From: Quercus robur
Taxonomy: Eukaryota > Streptophyta > Magnoliopsida > Fagales > Fagaceae
Reading direction: 5' to 3'
Assembly (NCBI RefSeq): GCF_932294415.1
Contig: NC_065535.1
Span: forward strand, 10,535,282-10,599,281
Length of the DNA: 64,000 bases
Shown here: in pieces, positions 36,801 through 47,341 of the stretch
Layout of the letters: each line of letters starts with the position of its first letter
Numbering within the stretch: position 1 is the stretch's first letter
Program-made: the position numbers and the translations under genes
The notes under the pieces: model-generated
Database searches by the model: none
Told to the model about the DNA's origin: nothing
What the model saw: the letters and a program-made list of their open reading frames with translations, nothing else

Positions 36801-37631
36801 TGGATATAGACATGGACATACTAGTTGATGACAAATAACCAAGCCATTGAAGATTCCCATCCATTAGTGTACTCCTTAGAAGTTCTTCATGCTGAAGCAT
36901 CTACAAAGTTGGTAACAAAAACAATGGGCCAAAATCACTCATATAAAAAAAGATCATGAAAAAGTAAATAATCAATTCAGCAGTCTTTAAAAAAAAAAAC
37001 CCGACAATTACTTTAAGCGTACCGGGTCACCAATACCCACAACAGGAGGGATTGAAACAAGAAGGTGAGTATGATATTTCATTAAATCAATGGTGCTCTG
37101 TCTAAGGAAAAACAAAAACAAAATAGGTGCCAATATCAGCCAAAACGCAAAATTTAAAAAGATATATAAAAACAGTAAAATACAAACTCACTCTGGTTGA
37201 TTTGCATCAAAAAGGTAAATATCAAAACCCTTCTCTTCAAGCTGCTTCTTCTTCGTAATACTTGTGCAAGTCCCAGAGACAGCCCTATTGTTCAAATGTG
37301 TTAAAAGTTAAAACGCATCCAAAATAGTATAAATATAAAATGAAAATACGAACAAGTTATTCATGGAAAAGAAAGGTAAGGTAAAGTACCATCCTTGGTT
37401 CTTGAGAGCTTGAGAGAAGAACTGTCCGACGAAACCCATCCCTAGAATGAACATCCGGTTCCGAGATTTCGGTTCCGACGAATCGGTCTCGGAGAGTGAA
37501 TTGCTGCTAGCAACCGGTATTCGTGGACAAAACGGTGTCGTTTGCGACCTTGGAAGACAGAAATTTCTCCGGACATGGCTGAATTCAAACGGAGTTACCG
37601 AAAATCGGTACGGTTTGTGGCAAATATCCAT
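33806..37631 (-). CDS. NAD(P)-binding Rossmann-fold (extended SDR-like) protein
   Basis: Eight exons on the minus strand, 37631-37390, 37284-37192, 37101-37023, 36900-36822, 35668-35629, 35531-35397, 35034-34897 and 34091-33806, join in frame to 363 aa. The N-terminus is Ser/Arg-rich (chloroplast transit-like) up to about residue 55. FILGMGFVGQFF gives the GxGxxG dinucleotide-binding loop, followed by WAVSGTCTS and, after the second strand, DIYLFDAN. Later blocks are LLVSIPPVVGIGDP, SSTSVYGDCGGAWVDE, QVFRLGGIYGPGRSA and SRIHVEDISQAL, as in sugar-epimerase-like SDRs of plants. Substrate is unknown. The donor of exon 6 (AAG|GTTGTA) was chosen because it restores GPGRSAVDTI. No equivalent gene is left in duplicate copy B. 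Intron 4 contains a short copy of part of exon 3. Confidence 0.88.
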
Positions 37632-37904
37632 AGCAAAAATGTCGGTTACATCAAAGTGACAACTGACAAAGCATTGGTTTCCTATGTTGTTTAGTTCTAG
37701 TTCCTAGAGTCAAACTCAAAAGCTTTTAACTGTCACACGGAGCTTTAACTAGCATCGGCTAACGTTATCTTTTGAATTTAGGTTGGATCAATATGGGCCC
37801 ATTTTTTGGCTAAGTATAACCAATCCGATATCCAATCCAAAACTCTGTTGTGGTTCATGGGCTTGTATTAGCCTAGCGTCATGAATTCCTAGAGTAACTC
37901 TTCA
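37632..37904. other. Upstream region of the NAD(P)-binding gene
   Basis: This is the probable promoter side of the minus-strand gene. From about 37697 onward it matches copy B from about 59720 (CTTTTAACTG, then GGCCCATTTT and CAATCCAAAACTC), which marks where the duplicated blocks line up again after the gene missing from B. Confidence 0.55.
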
Positions 37905-37913
37905 AATTTCTTA

Positions 37914-39571
37914 GGGATAATTACAGCAAACCCACTTGAGGTTTGGCCCGTTTATACTTTACTTACCCGTGATTTAAAACTTATCACTTTACCCACCTGA
38001 AATGCCTTCCGTTAGAGATCTGTTACCCACCTCTCCCTTTGCCGTTAGAAAAACACATTTTTAGAGAAAAACAAACATAACAAAGATCAAAAAGTTAGGG
38101 TTTTTTATTGCTTAAGAACTTCGCCTTAAAACTGCATAACTCAAACTCTCTCTCTTTCTTATGAATCAAATCAAAGGAAGAAGAAAAGGAGAGAGAGATC
38201 TGTGAGTGTTGTAATCTCTAAACTCTAAATCTATCATTTGTTATGACAAAAGAGAGAGATAAAGAGAGTTCTTGGAGTCGGAGTCTTAGGAGAGTAATAA
38301 AAGAAAAGAAGTTGAACATCAAAGCCCACGTGATTTTACGATCAGAATGATCGATCACCATGAGCCCAGATGCCAAGGCGGCGAGTGATACCATCATCTC
38401 AGTCACACTGCTCAAAAGCAACGGGTAAGAAAGAGCTTCACCCAGCCAACACGGTGCACCTCGCTGAACCCGCGTGGCAAAACGGTGTTCCTCGAGGAAG
38501 ATCCGAAGTGGTTCCAGACGGTTCTCAAGGACTCGCCGTACCTGAAGGCCCACACGGTCAAGTACCGAACCCAGCTCTCCCAGGCCGACCATCTCCTCTC
38601 CTCGTACCACTCCGAACGCCTCTGCTCGCCGTCCGATGCGTACCTACGTGGCAACACGCGGTGTCGTTTGGCGCTCGAGAATCTTCCCGACGAGGTGTAC
38701 GAGACGGAGTGGGATTTGATAATGATCGACGCGCCGAAAGGGTACTTCGCCGAAGCGCCAGGTAGGATGGGTGCAATTTTCTCGGCGGCGGTCATGGCGA
38801 GGAACAGGAAGGGATCCGGTGTGACACACGTGTTCCTGCACGATGTTGATCGGAGAGTAGAGAAGGCTTTTGCTGAAGAATTTCTTTGTAGGAAGTACTT
38901 GGTTAAGGCTGTCGGGAGGCTCTGGCATTTTAAGATTCCTTCTGCGGCTAATAACGCTAGTGTTGCTGGGAGTAACTCAGTTACTTTTTGCTGAGTTCAA
39001 TTTTTGGAAGACCTCTTTGGTCCACCCGATCTGGAAGTTGACGATGGTGCAGATGATGGGAGGTTGGGATTGAGAGCGGTTGGTGGTGATATAGGCTTGG
39101 AGTTCGAGGGCAGATTGCTGGCGGGTCGGATTAGATCTAGGGCGCATAGGAGGACCCTAGATGAGTGGGTTTTGAGAGAAGGAAGAGGAAATATGAGTGG
39201 TGATGGTGCTGGAGATGGAGGGAATGACGAGGGTAGTGTGGAAATTACGGAAGGAAAGGTGGGTGCAAAGCTCCATGCAAGGGTGAAGGATTGAATACAT
39301 GTTTGAATAACCAATGGACAAGAGAATAGCAATACTGTTGGTTTGTGTTTTGTTCTAAAAGAAGTTCTTAAGCAAAAAAAAAAACCCTAACTTTTTGATC
39401 TTTGTTATGTTTGTTTTTCTCTAAAAATGTGTTTTTCTAACGGCAAAAGGAGATGTGGGTAACAGATCTCTAACGGAAGACACCTCAGGTGGGTAAAGTG
39501 ATAAGTTTTAAACCACAGGTAGGTAAAGTGTAAACGGGCCAAATCTCAGGTGGGTTTGCTGTAATTATCTC
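37914..39571. mobile_element. Pack-MULE with captured host gene fragments
   Basis: The terminal inverted repeats are about 208-211 bp (37914-38121 and 39361-39571), starting GGGATAATTACAGC and its near match GAGATAATTACAGC. A perfect 9-bp target duplication AATTTCTTA flanks the element (37905-37913 and 39572-39580), the Mutator hallmark. The interior is GC-rich unlike its surroundings. It holds a plus-strand IRX15-like fragment (38464-38994) and a second unidentified stretch (about 39000-39300), with no transposase. This fits a Pack-MULE. The element is missing from duplicate copy B. Confidence 0.9.
38464..38994 (+). pseudogene. Captured C-terminal part of an IRX15/IRX15-L-like (DUF579) gene
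   Basis: From LNPRGKTVFLEEDPKWFQ near 38464 to a stop at 38994 the frame is open for 176 codons. It carries WDLIMIDAPKGYFAEAPGRM, FSAAVMARNRKGSG, HVFLHDVDRRVEKAF, FLCRKYLVKAVGRLWHF and a C-terminal VTFC. These are the signature blocks of the IRX15/IRX15-L Golgi proteins needed for xylan in secondary walls. The N-terminal membrane anchor and the first half of the DUF579 domain are missing, and no in-frame ATG start suits it. It sits inside the Pack-MULE and was therefore copied from a functional gene elsewhere. The reading frame is still intact, so capture was recent or the frame is under some constraint. I call it a fragment, not a working gene. Confidence 0.85.
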
Positions 39572-40179
39572 AATTTCTTATAGATATCTTTTTTAGGTAT
39601 GGATTTTGAAAATCTGATCGTTGAATTTCATGTTCTATATATTATTAATATACATATCAAATTTCATTCAAATTGAAGGTTATTTTTTATATGATTAATA
39701 AACTTATTTTTTATACACAATTTTAGATCATAAAAACTTGAAATTTTAATATTTGTTTGATGACATAGCAATTGATCTTTGATTTTCTTAAAATTTTGCA
39801 AACATGAAGGATATAACAAGAATATCCAATTCAATGGTGAGATTTTCAAAATTCACATTCAATATAAAGATATATGAGGAGTTTGAAGGGTTTCTCTCCA
39901 AACTAGTTTGGAGAGAAACTTTGTTCTTTAATCTTTTTTTAAAATGGAAATTCCATTGTTTATTGTTCGTACATTCATTCACCTCAATACCAAGAGGAAG
40001 CAAAACACGCAATAAATATTAGAAGGTTGCAGTAGTAATAGTGTAGCATGCTTATAATGTGATGATAATGTGACACTTCTCATTAAACACATAAGAAGTG
40101 TAGTACGTACTAATGGTTATCATAATTCAAAAAAATAAATCGATTTGTGATGATAACTCAATGATGATAAAGCGTTATG

Positions 40180-40367
40180 TGTTTTTTTTTTTTTTTTTTT
40201 TTAGAGAGAGTTTCAACTTATGACGTCTGTTTCTGATGATAACTCTTTATTGTCATATCAAGACACTAATCAGTTTTTTATGTAGACGGAGAATGAATCC
40301 CAAATCTCTTACTCAACCATCAGAGACTTTACTAGTTGAGCTAACTAAAACCCACACAAAATTTTAT
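40180..40367 (-). mobile_element. tRNA-derived SINE, copy 3
   Basis: This is the reverse of SINE copies 1 and 2: a T tract (40182-40202), TCTGATGATAACTCTTTATTG, inverted B-box-like sequence GAGAATGAATCCC and inverted A-box-like CTAGTTGAGCTAAC. An 8-bp duplication GCGTTATG flanks it (40172-40179 and 40368-40375). It is absent at the matching place in duplicate copy B (about 60530), so it inserted after the duplication, or was lost from B. Confidence 0.85.
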
Positions 40368-40643
40368 GCGTTATGAATAATAATAATAAAAAATTTGAAA
40401 TCTCAAGCTTAAATAGAGACTCATATCCCAAGAAAAGACACATCCCAAACTTTTTTTGTTTTGTTTTATTTCACTTGTATTTCTTAGTTTAGCATTCTGT
40501 ATATTAAGGTGTTGATGCAAGGAACTTTGTATCTTGTAGGTTCTTCTTAATTAGATCTATTACTTCGTGCTGCTGTAATTTCTATGTCCTATATGAAAGT
40601 TAGTTTCGATAGTTTAATTTTCATTGTTGTTTAGTGTAGGTAA

Positions 40644-40695
40644 CAGTGGCGATGCCACGTGCAACTCAGGGTATTCCCAGGAACAACTTGACCTG

Positions 40696-40740
<45 letters not shown>

Positions 40741-40994
40741 GAAATTTTTTTTTTAATTTTTTATATTTGCTCTGTATTAGGAACACCCTCAAATTAAAAA
40801 ATATATATATATATATATTTGTTCTACTTTCAAGAAAAAAAAAGCCAAAAAAAAAAATTGTAACAGAGCCAAGCCCACAGCAAGCCCAACAGATTACAGA
40901 GGTAGCAAACCCACAGATTCTCAAAAAAAAAAAAGAAAACAGAGCAACGCCTTAGTCCCTAAAGGTCTAAATCAGAAATCACTAAAGGCTTTAT

Positions 40995-41027
<33 letters not shown>

Positions 41028-42286
41028 AATCACTAAAGGGCCTAAAGCAAACCTAAAGACAACAACGCCCCAGTCCCTCACTTTCAGAGCAACGCTGCTT
41101 GAGCCTCCAGCCAACAGACGAAGATCAGATCGGTCACGTCGTTAGAGAATCTCCAGATTAGATTGGATCAACCCAACCCAGATTGTCGTCATCGCTCGCT
41201 TGCCCCTCTGCGTTGCTCGTCGCTAACCCTCATCGGAGGACGGAGATCGGCAGATCGCTCGTCGCCTCGTCACTGCCTCAGCAGCCTCAGCCTTCAGGCC
41301 TCCCTACTCGGCTGCTTCGGTGCTCCCTCCCTCAAGGTATTTCATTTTACTAAGCTAACTTGAAACTTCTCTCTCTTTTTCTCTCTAACTCTCTCTCAGT
41401 CTCTCTCTCTCTATCTGAACTAAAATGAATGAAACTCTCTCTCTCTCTCTCTCTCATTATTCTTTAATAAGACTAATTCTCTCTCTTATGAAATGAATGA
41501 AACTCCCTCTATTTGTGATTGGCCAAACTTTAGCTTTATTAATTTTTTTGTCTGTTTTTGACTTTTTGAATTTGGCTTTATCAGTTTATCTTATTTGTTG
41601 GTGTTGGTGTGTGTAGTGTGTTGGTGTTGGTGAGATATTAATTGTCTTTTAGTGTAATGTGTGATTGTGAAATTTTTTGATTAGCAGGGGGCATCAGGCA
41701 TAAGGCGTGCTTGTGTGTTGAGTGGCGTGGGGGTAGATGGGCACATGGTGCCGGGCTGCACCTTACACTGCTTTAGTGCTTTAATTATTGTGTTGCACAT
41801 GTGATGTGTAATGTGCACATCAGTGGCTCTTTTAGTGTAATGTGCACATGGGGCTAAACAATATAACAAATTAAAGCAGTATAATTAATGACAAACAAAT
41901 TAAAGCAATATAGTTTATTGTTAGGCTAAACAACAATAATTAAAGCAGTATAAATAATTAATCAATATATTATAAAAGACAAACAAATTAAATTATGTTA
42001 AGCTAAACAACAATTAATAATTTAATAATTAATGAAACAACAATACAACAAATTATAGTTTATAAAAGACAAGCAAATTTATAAAACAATTAAACAATAA
42101 ACTATAAGTTCATTTGAAATATTATTAAGCAAAAAAACTAAACAATAATAATTAATAATTTTATTAATATTTGAAATGAACTAATAGTTTATTGTTAGGT
42201 ACCTTTGTTCATTTCATTTCTTTTCATTTTTTTTTTCCTTTTGAGGTTTTTCGGTGTACAAAATGCAAATTTGTTTTGGTTTTAAT

Positions 42287-42320
<34 letters not shown>

Positions 42321-42463
42321 CACAAACTTCATACTGGCCAAATCTTGAATTTTGGCTGGTATTTACCGAAACGTCTCGAAACATCCGAAATAGACCGAAA
42401 TGACTCGAAATTTTTTCAAAGTGGAATAGAAACACTTGGACAAAATTTCTGGAGTCACCACTG
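40644..42463. mobile_element. Internally deleted hAT element with a gene-leader-like interior
   Basis: The ends CAGTGGCGATGCC and the inverse of CAGTGGTGACTCC fit hAT. The flanks TAGGTAA (40637) and TAGGTAG (42464) are a likely worn target duplication. Copy B lacks the insertion at the matching site. The interior has very long A/T tracts (40697-40738, 42291-42317) and, at about 41090-41340, a GC-rich CT-rich stretch ending at a donor-like CTCAAG|GTATTTC. It resembles the first non-coding exon of a gene, possibly the lost transposase. No transposase domain was seen. Confidence 0.75.
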
Positions 42464-43087
42464 TAGGTAGTTGTGTTTTTGTACTTGCATCTTACTTCTT
42501 AAGGCAGTTGAGTAGTTATTTTCACTGTTCTAGTTGATACTTTGCATTTATCCTTATAATCGACATAGAGTTATTAGCATAGTTACCCTCGATATAAGAT
42601 AACCAACCTTAATAAAAATATAGTCCTTTTCGTTAAGGTAGAGCAGACCTGTAATCTATTGGAATGAAGTCAAATTACAAAATTGTAGGTTTATTATATA
42701 GATAACCAGTGTGTTTTGTGACCAAATTGACTCATGAATAAAACCTTTGAACAATTCTTCAATCCTCCATATGATCTCTTCTAGAAAGGCAAGCAACAAA
42801 ATGTTTTAATTAATAACATTCTCGATAGAGTCGAATTTAGTTTAATAATTTTAAACAAGCAATTATAAAAGATAACTAAAATAGACCTATCATCGTATTC
42901 TTTTACTATATCAAATATCATTTTCAGCTCTAGTTCAAAGGATAAGATTAAGGACAAAACTTACTTCTTCATCTTGTATCCAAGGTTTTGAAACCCGGAC
43001 CGGACCGTACGGTCCGACCGGAAAAACCTTGAACCGTTCATTTTTACGGTTCTTTTAGCTTCAAGAACCGTTCTATGAGGAAAAAAA

Positions 43088-43183
43088 GGGAACCGTGAGA
43101 ACCGGTCTGATCACGGTTCTCGCGAACCGCGGTCGGACCTCACGGTTCTGAGAACCGTGATCAGACCGGTTCTCACGGTTCCC
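43088..43183. repeat. Perfect 34-bp inverted repeat
   Basis: Arms 43088-43121 and 43150-43183 are exact inverse copies (starting GGGAACCGTGAGAACC) around a 28-bp centre. It can form a strong hairpin in DNA or RNA. It belongs to the subterminal part of the Mutator-like element, where CGGTTC/GAACCG words are frequent. Confidence 0.9.
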
Positions 43184-43803
43184 TACTTCCCATTGAATTT
43201 GAACCAAAAAAAAAACACAGAAAATGAGAAAAGGAAGAAGACGACGACAAAGAAGGGATGGCGCCATGAAGCAACCCATTGATTCTGAACCTAAAATAAA
43301 TAAATAAATAATAAATAAAAAAAACACAGAAAAGGAGAAAAGGAAAGACGACGACGAAACAGGAGTGGCGCCATGAAGCAACTGCTTCTTCTTCTTCTGC
43401 TTCTTCTTCTTCTGCTTCTCCTTTCTTTTTTTTCTTCATCTTTTGCTTCTTTCTTTTTTTCCTTCTTCTTCTCTGTCCGTCTCCCTCTCTCTCTCTCTTT
43501 TGCTGAACTTTGTTAAGTATGTAGTCTGATATCTCACTTTCCCTTTCTCTGTGTTTGTTATGACTTGACTACACTGACACGGAAACTTGAAAGCTACCTA
43601 ACATTGGAAATATTGAAAGTTTCCTAAGCACTCCACGTGTCTACAGTACACGGACACTTGCTGCCTAGCATTGAAAATAATGAAAGCTTTTAAATTTTGA
43701 AGTTCACGGACACTTGCTGCCTAGCTTCCTTGTATTCATGTTTTTGTTGCACTGTTTCGCTGACAACACCACTACCCACTTGACCTCGTGAAGCCCAATG
43801 AAG

Positions 43804-43974
43804 GAGTAGTTCTGGTGCCACACCTTTGTGCACAACTTTGTGCACAACTCGGCCACGTGACGAGTTGTGGTTGGTGGAAGGGTGACCGTGGGTCACCCTT
43901 CCACCAACCACAACTCGCCACGTGGCCGAGTTGTGCACAAAGTTGTGCACAAAGTTGTGGCACTAGAATTTTCC
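43804..43974. mobile_element. Near-perfect foldback MITE, 9-10 bp TSD
   Basis: Almost the whole 171 bp is a palindrome: TGGTGCCACACCTTTGTGC, CACAACTCGGCCACGTG, GGTGGAAGGGTGACC, a short centre, then the inverse. The flanks CCCAATGAAG (43794-43803 and 43974-43983) give a 9-10 bp target duplication, so it is a Mutator-type foldback. The high regularity of the arms shows that it is young. It is nested in the element at 42982-45121. Confidence 0.88.
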
Positions 43975-44426
43975 CCAATGAAGTAATTAGAGTGATTTGA
44001 CTATTCAAATATTTTTAAACTTTACTATCCGCCAGTGTTGATACCAGCTTGTATCTTTTTTTTTTTTTTTTTTTTTAATAATATATGTCATTTTAAAAAA
44101 ATTTATTTAAGGTGGCTGGTTGCCCTTCTAATTTTTATATTATAATAATAATTATTATTAACTATTATTATCATAAGTTTAACTAATCAACATATAAATA
44201 AATAAAGAAACACTATATTTTTGTTTGTAAAAGTTATAATATGAAAAACACATTTGAAAAAAATAAATCTTTATATTTAGTTGGACTATTTTAGTTAGTT
44301 TTTTTTTTTTTTTTTTTACTAATTTAATATATTTATTTATATTTTAAATAATTATTAAATTAATTATGACATCATCATGGTTCGATCTCGGTTCAACCTC
44401 GGTCCAACTTCAAAAATCTTGAACCT

Positions 44427-45068
44427 AGGGCTGTCCACGGGTCGGTCCGGGTCGGGTTTGTGCCCAACCCGGAACCGACCCGCCGGAATCGGGTGGGGAA
44501 AAAATGCACCCGCCGCCGACCGCCTGAGTAATCGGGTCGGGCGGTTCAGATTATGAACGGATGGCGGGTGGGTCGGTCGGAGTCGTAGATCTGAGAAGAC
44601 GGCGAGAAAACGGTGAAAAAAGCACAAATCCGGCGAAGAAACCCAGATTCCGGCGATATTTCCCTTAGATCCGGCGATATTTCCCCTAGATCCGGCGAAA
44701 ATCTAACTGGATTTGATGAGATTTTGCAAGATCCGGTCAAAATCTCACTGGATCTAAGGGAAAAGTCGCCGAAATCTGGGTTTTTTCCCCGGATTCTGGA
44801 AAATTCTTGCCGGATTCTGGAAATTCTTGCCGGATTCTGGAAAATTCTCACCGGAAACTGGAAATTTTGGCCGGAATCTGGAAATCTTTCGGTCGGTTCG
44901 GATTTTTCGGGTTTTAGGGGAGGAAAACCGAAACCGACCCGCCGGAATCGGTTTCTGGTGGTGAAGATCCGCCGCCGACCGCCGGAGCAGTCGGGTCGGC
45001 CGGATTCGGGTCGGTTCCGGTCGGTTTTTCGGGTGGATCGGGTTACCGGATGAATTTGGACAGCCCTA
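44427..45068. mobile_element. Mutator-type MITE with GGGCTGTCC ends
   Basis: The ends AGGGCTGTCC and the inverse of TAGGGCTGTCC are flanked by a perfect 9-bp duplication CTTGAACCT (44418-44426 and 45069-45077). The subterminal arms are rich in CGGGTCGG/CCGACCCG. The middle has degenerate repeats of CCGGCGATATTTCCC and GCCGGATTCTGGAAA. A 146-codon ORF inside (44613-45053) is an artefact of these repeats. Confidence 0.85.
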
Positions 45069-45330
45069 CTTGAACCTCTTCGTTTTACGGTTCATTGAAC
45101 GGTCCGACTCTGAAAACCTTACTTGTATCCTATTTGAATAGAATACAATGCACATGTGTGCACTAAGACAAGTTGTACCTCCAAGCCTTAACCAAATTAG
45201 CCTAATAAATGGACAACTACCTCTGAGGGTTTTATTTATTTATTTATAACTTTTTTTTGGGGGACTACCTTTGAGGTTCATTGGATACTATGCCGTGAAA
45301 TTATTCACTCAGCGGAAGGGGTAAATAATT

Positions 45331-45959
45331 TCTTTTCTTACTATGTACGTCACTTCTCATAATAATATCTTTTTATTATCATATTAACTAAACAACTAAT
45401 ATATCAATTGATTTTTTGTATAATCTCAACAACAAAAAACTATAATTAGACATTAAAATTACATGATTATAGCTTTTGCCAGTACATTGAAACAAGATTC
45501 CTTTGAAAAACTTGGATTTTTCCTTTTCTTCTTCAATAAAGTGGCCGATGCTTTTTTTTTTTTTTTTTTTTTCTTGATAAGTTTTCATTTGATGTGACCA
45601 ATGCTTGAACTTTACATTGGGAACTAGTCCACAATTTTTTGTTATAACTATTATGCGGTAAAGTGCGAACAGTTATCTATCACTTATATATAAATTTATT
45701 ATTTTTTTTTCATTATTTGTACTCTATCATTGCCACGTTACCATTGTGACATAAAGTTGTGTAATTCTTTGTAGTACTAAATTTTTTTTTTTCTACATTG
45801 AGGTGTAGAGTATAAAATTATAATAGCATCTATCAAATCCGAATTCCTTTCAAATATTGCCTTTTCTTTTTTATTAAAATATAGTTTTAACTAGCAAGTC
45901 TCAAACTTGTTTTCCCTGACAACCAAAGCAACCAAAAAAAAAAAAAAAAAATTGATTTC
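45331..45959. other. Junction between the two duplicate copies
   Basis: This is AT-rich sequence with homopolymer tracts. Matching to copy B ends near 45.3 kb and matching to the start of copy A begins again near 45.96 kb. The join itself was not resolved. Confidence 0.5.
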
Positions 45960-46056
45960 CCCATTGAACGAGAGAATACGAATAATAGCAATAGCTTTTA
46001 ATTCGCCCAACAGCTGTGCAATGCACAGTGCAATTCACCCAAGTCTCGTGCAATTG

Positions 46057-46376
46057 CCGGTGTTAACTGTCAGATCCTTTACCCACGTGTTCATAAAAAA
46101 AAAGGGTCCACTACCTATCTGGACACGAAAAGGATCGATGATATCAATGTTCAGACTTCAGTGTTCAGCTAACCCTGTCTATTTATTTAAGTTATTGTAC
46201 CAACCACAATTGCTCTCCGGTGTTAACTGTCAGATCCCTTACCCACGTGTTCATAAAAAAAAAGGGTCCTCTACCTATCTGGACACGAAAAGGATCGATG
46301 ATATCAATGTTCAGACTTCAGTGTTCAGCTAACCCTGTTTATTTATTTAAGTTATTGTACCAACCACAATTGCTCT
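46057..46376. repeat. Two 160-bp direct repeats in tandem
   Basis: Units 46057-46216 and 46217-46376 are almost identical, each starting CCGGTGTTAACTGTCAGATC, and a third begins (CCGGTGTC) at 46377. Only a few bases differ, so the duplication is recent. Two overlapping ORFs here merely repeat each other and are not genes. Confidence 0.92.
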
Positions 46377-46399
46377 CCGGTGTCCTCGGGTACCCGCAC

Positions 46400-47336
46400 T
46401 GAAAGGGCCATTTACGACTACGTACAAAGAATTAAAGAACGATACGAAAAAAAAAATATATATATATATTTTTCACTTTTTGAAATTTTCTAAAATGGAC
46501 ACCCATTATTAAATAGTTTTTTTTTTTTGGTTGTTGTTATTAGAAACAAACAAACAAACACTATGGAAAAAGAGAAAGAGGAAAATAGATTCTAACACAA
46601 ACTTACAAAGGCATATCACAAAAATGATTAAAAATTCATGGTAATTTTTAAAAGAGGATAGAGCAAGTTATACTTATACTATACACAGTACACTTTTTTA
46701 AACAATTTAAGACAACAATTCAACATAAATGACATTAATTGGTTAAATTATTAACAAACACTAATCGGTTAGATTATTAACAAAAACAAACAGGAGAGTC
46801 AATATGAAAATTAAATTAAATATAAATGACCAAAATAAGACTTTTGATATATAAATTCTAAACGAAAACATCTGAAATTTTAGGGCCAATGTTTTTTTTA
46901 ATAATTCAATATTACAATAGAGAGGAATAATTTAAATCCTAAATATCTTTAAAAACTAAGAAATACTGGCTAGTTAAAACTTAAACTACAAGATTCTTAA
47001 CAAAAATAAGGAAAAGTTAACTGATGCTTTAAGAACATTTGTTTAGAAAATGTTTTTAGAAACTTCTATTGAGAAAAGAAAAAAGTAATTATTTTTTAAC
47101 AGTTTTTAATATTTTTCATAAAAGTGGTGTCAAAACTTTCTTAAAATAGTTGGAAAATGTTAACAGACACTATAATGTGCTCATTAAGAATGAGTTATTG
47201 TGGGGCCCGGTTAATTAAAAATTGGTATAAATTGATGTGGGAACTGAAAATATTATTGAAGTGATAAGTAGAACTCAAAAAGTTAGTTCCTCTAGCTCCA
47301 CACACACCTATAAAGCTAGTCAATAATTTTTTTTTG
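46400..47336. other. AT-rich spacer with a MITE remnant
   Basis: No gene was seen. The part at about 47031-47200, with AAAAGTGGTGTCAAAACTTTC, resembles the MITE truncated by the right end of the window (63849-64000). Confidence 0.45.
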
Positions 47337-47341
47337 ATAGG

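Larger units (their letters stand above)
42982..45121. mobile_element. Mutator-like TIR element with nested insertions
   Basis: The ends AAGGTTTTGAAACCCGGACC and the inverse of AAGGTTTTCAGAGTCGGACC are flanked by a perfect 9-bp duplication CTTGTATCC (42973-42981 and 45122-45130). Copy B has the uninterrupted site near 61285. Two smaller elements lie inside (43804-43974 and 44427-45068), plus a large palindrome near the left end and a roughly 100-bp direct duplication around 43195-43375 holding GGCGCCATGAAGCAAC twice. No transposase was seen. Confidence 0.85.
28680..45330 (+). repeat. Tandem segmental duplication, copy A
   Basis: Its left end (TAGCTTTTAATTCGCCCAAC near 28710) matches 45985-46015. 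The TLC gene, the region after the NAD(P) gene (37.7-37.9 kb), 39.9-40.6 kb, 42.5-42.97 kb and 45.13-45.3 kb match in order to copy B at 45960-61420. Copy A carries the NAD(P)-binding gene, a Pack-MULE, a SINE, a hAT derivative and a Mutator-like element that copy B lacks. Confidence 0.8.

Noticed and set aside
38412-38795. Minus-strand and alternative-frame ORFs over the IRX15 fragment
   Set aside because: They are shadows of the GC-rich IRX15 reading frame; only the plus-strand frame gives DUF579 blocks.
43690-44000. ORFs on both strands with similar text
   Set aside because: The sequence is a palindrome, so both strands read alike; it is a foldback MITE.
44613-45053. 146-codon ORF
   Set aside because: It is made of repeated CCGG-rich words inside a MITE with clear ends and target duplication.
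45907-46402. Overlapping ORFs with repeated text VLTVRS..FIKKKGPLPIW
   Set aside because: They result from the 160-bp tandem duplication, with no sign of a gene.
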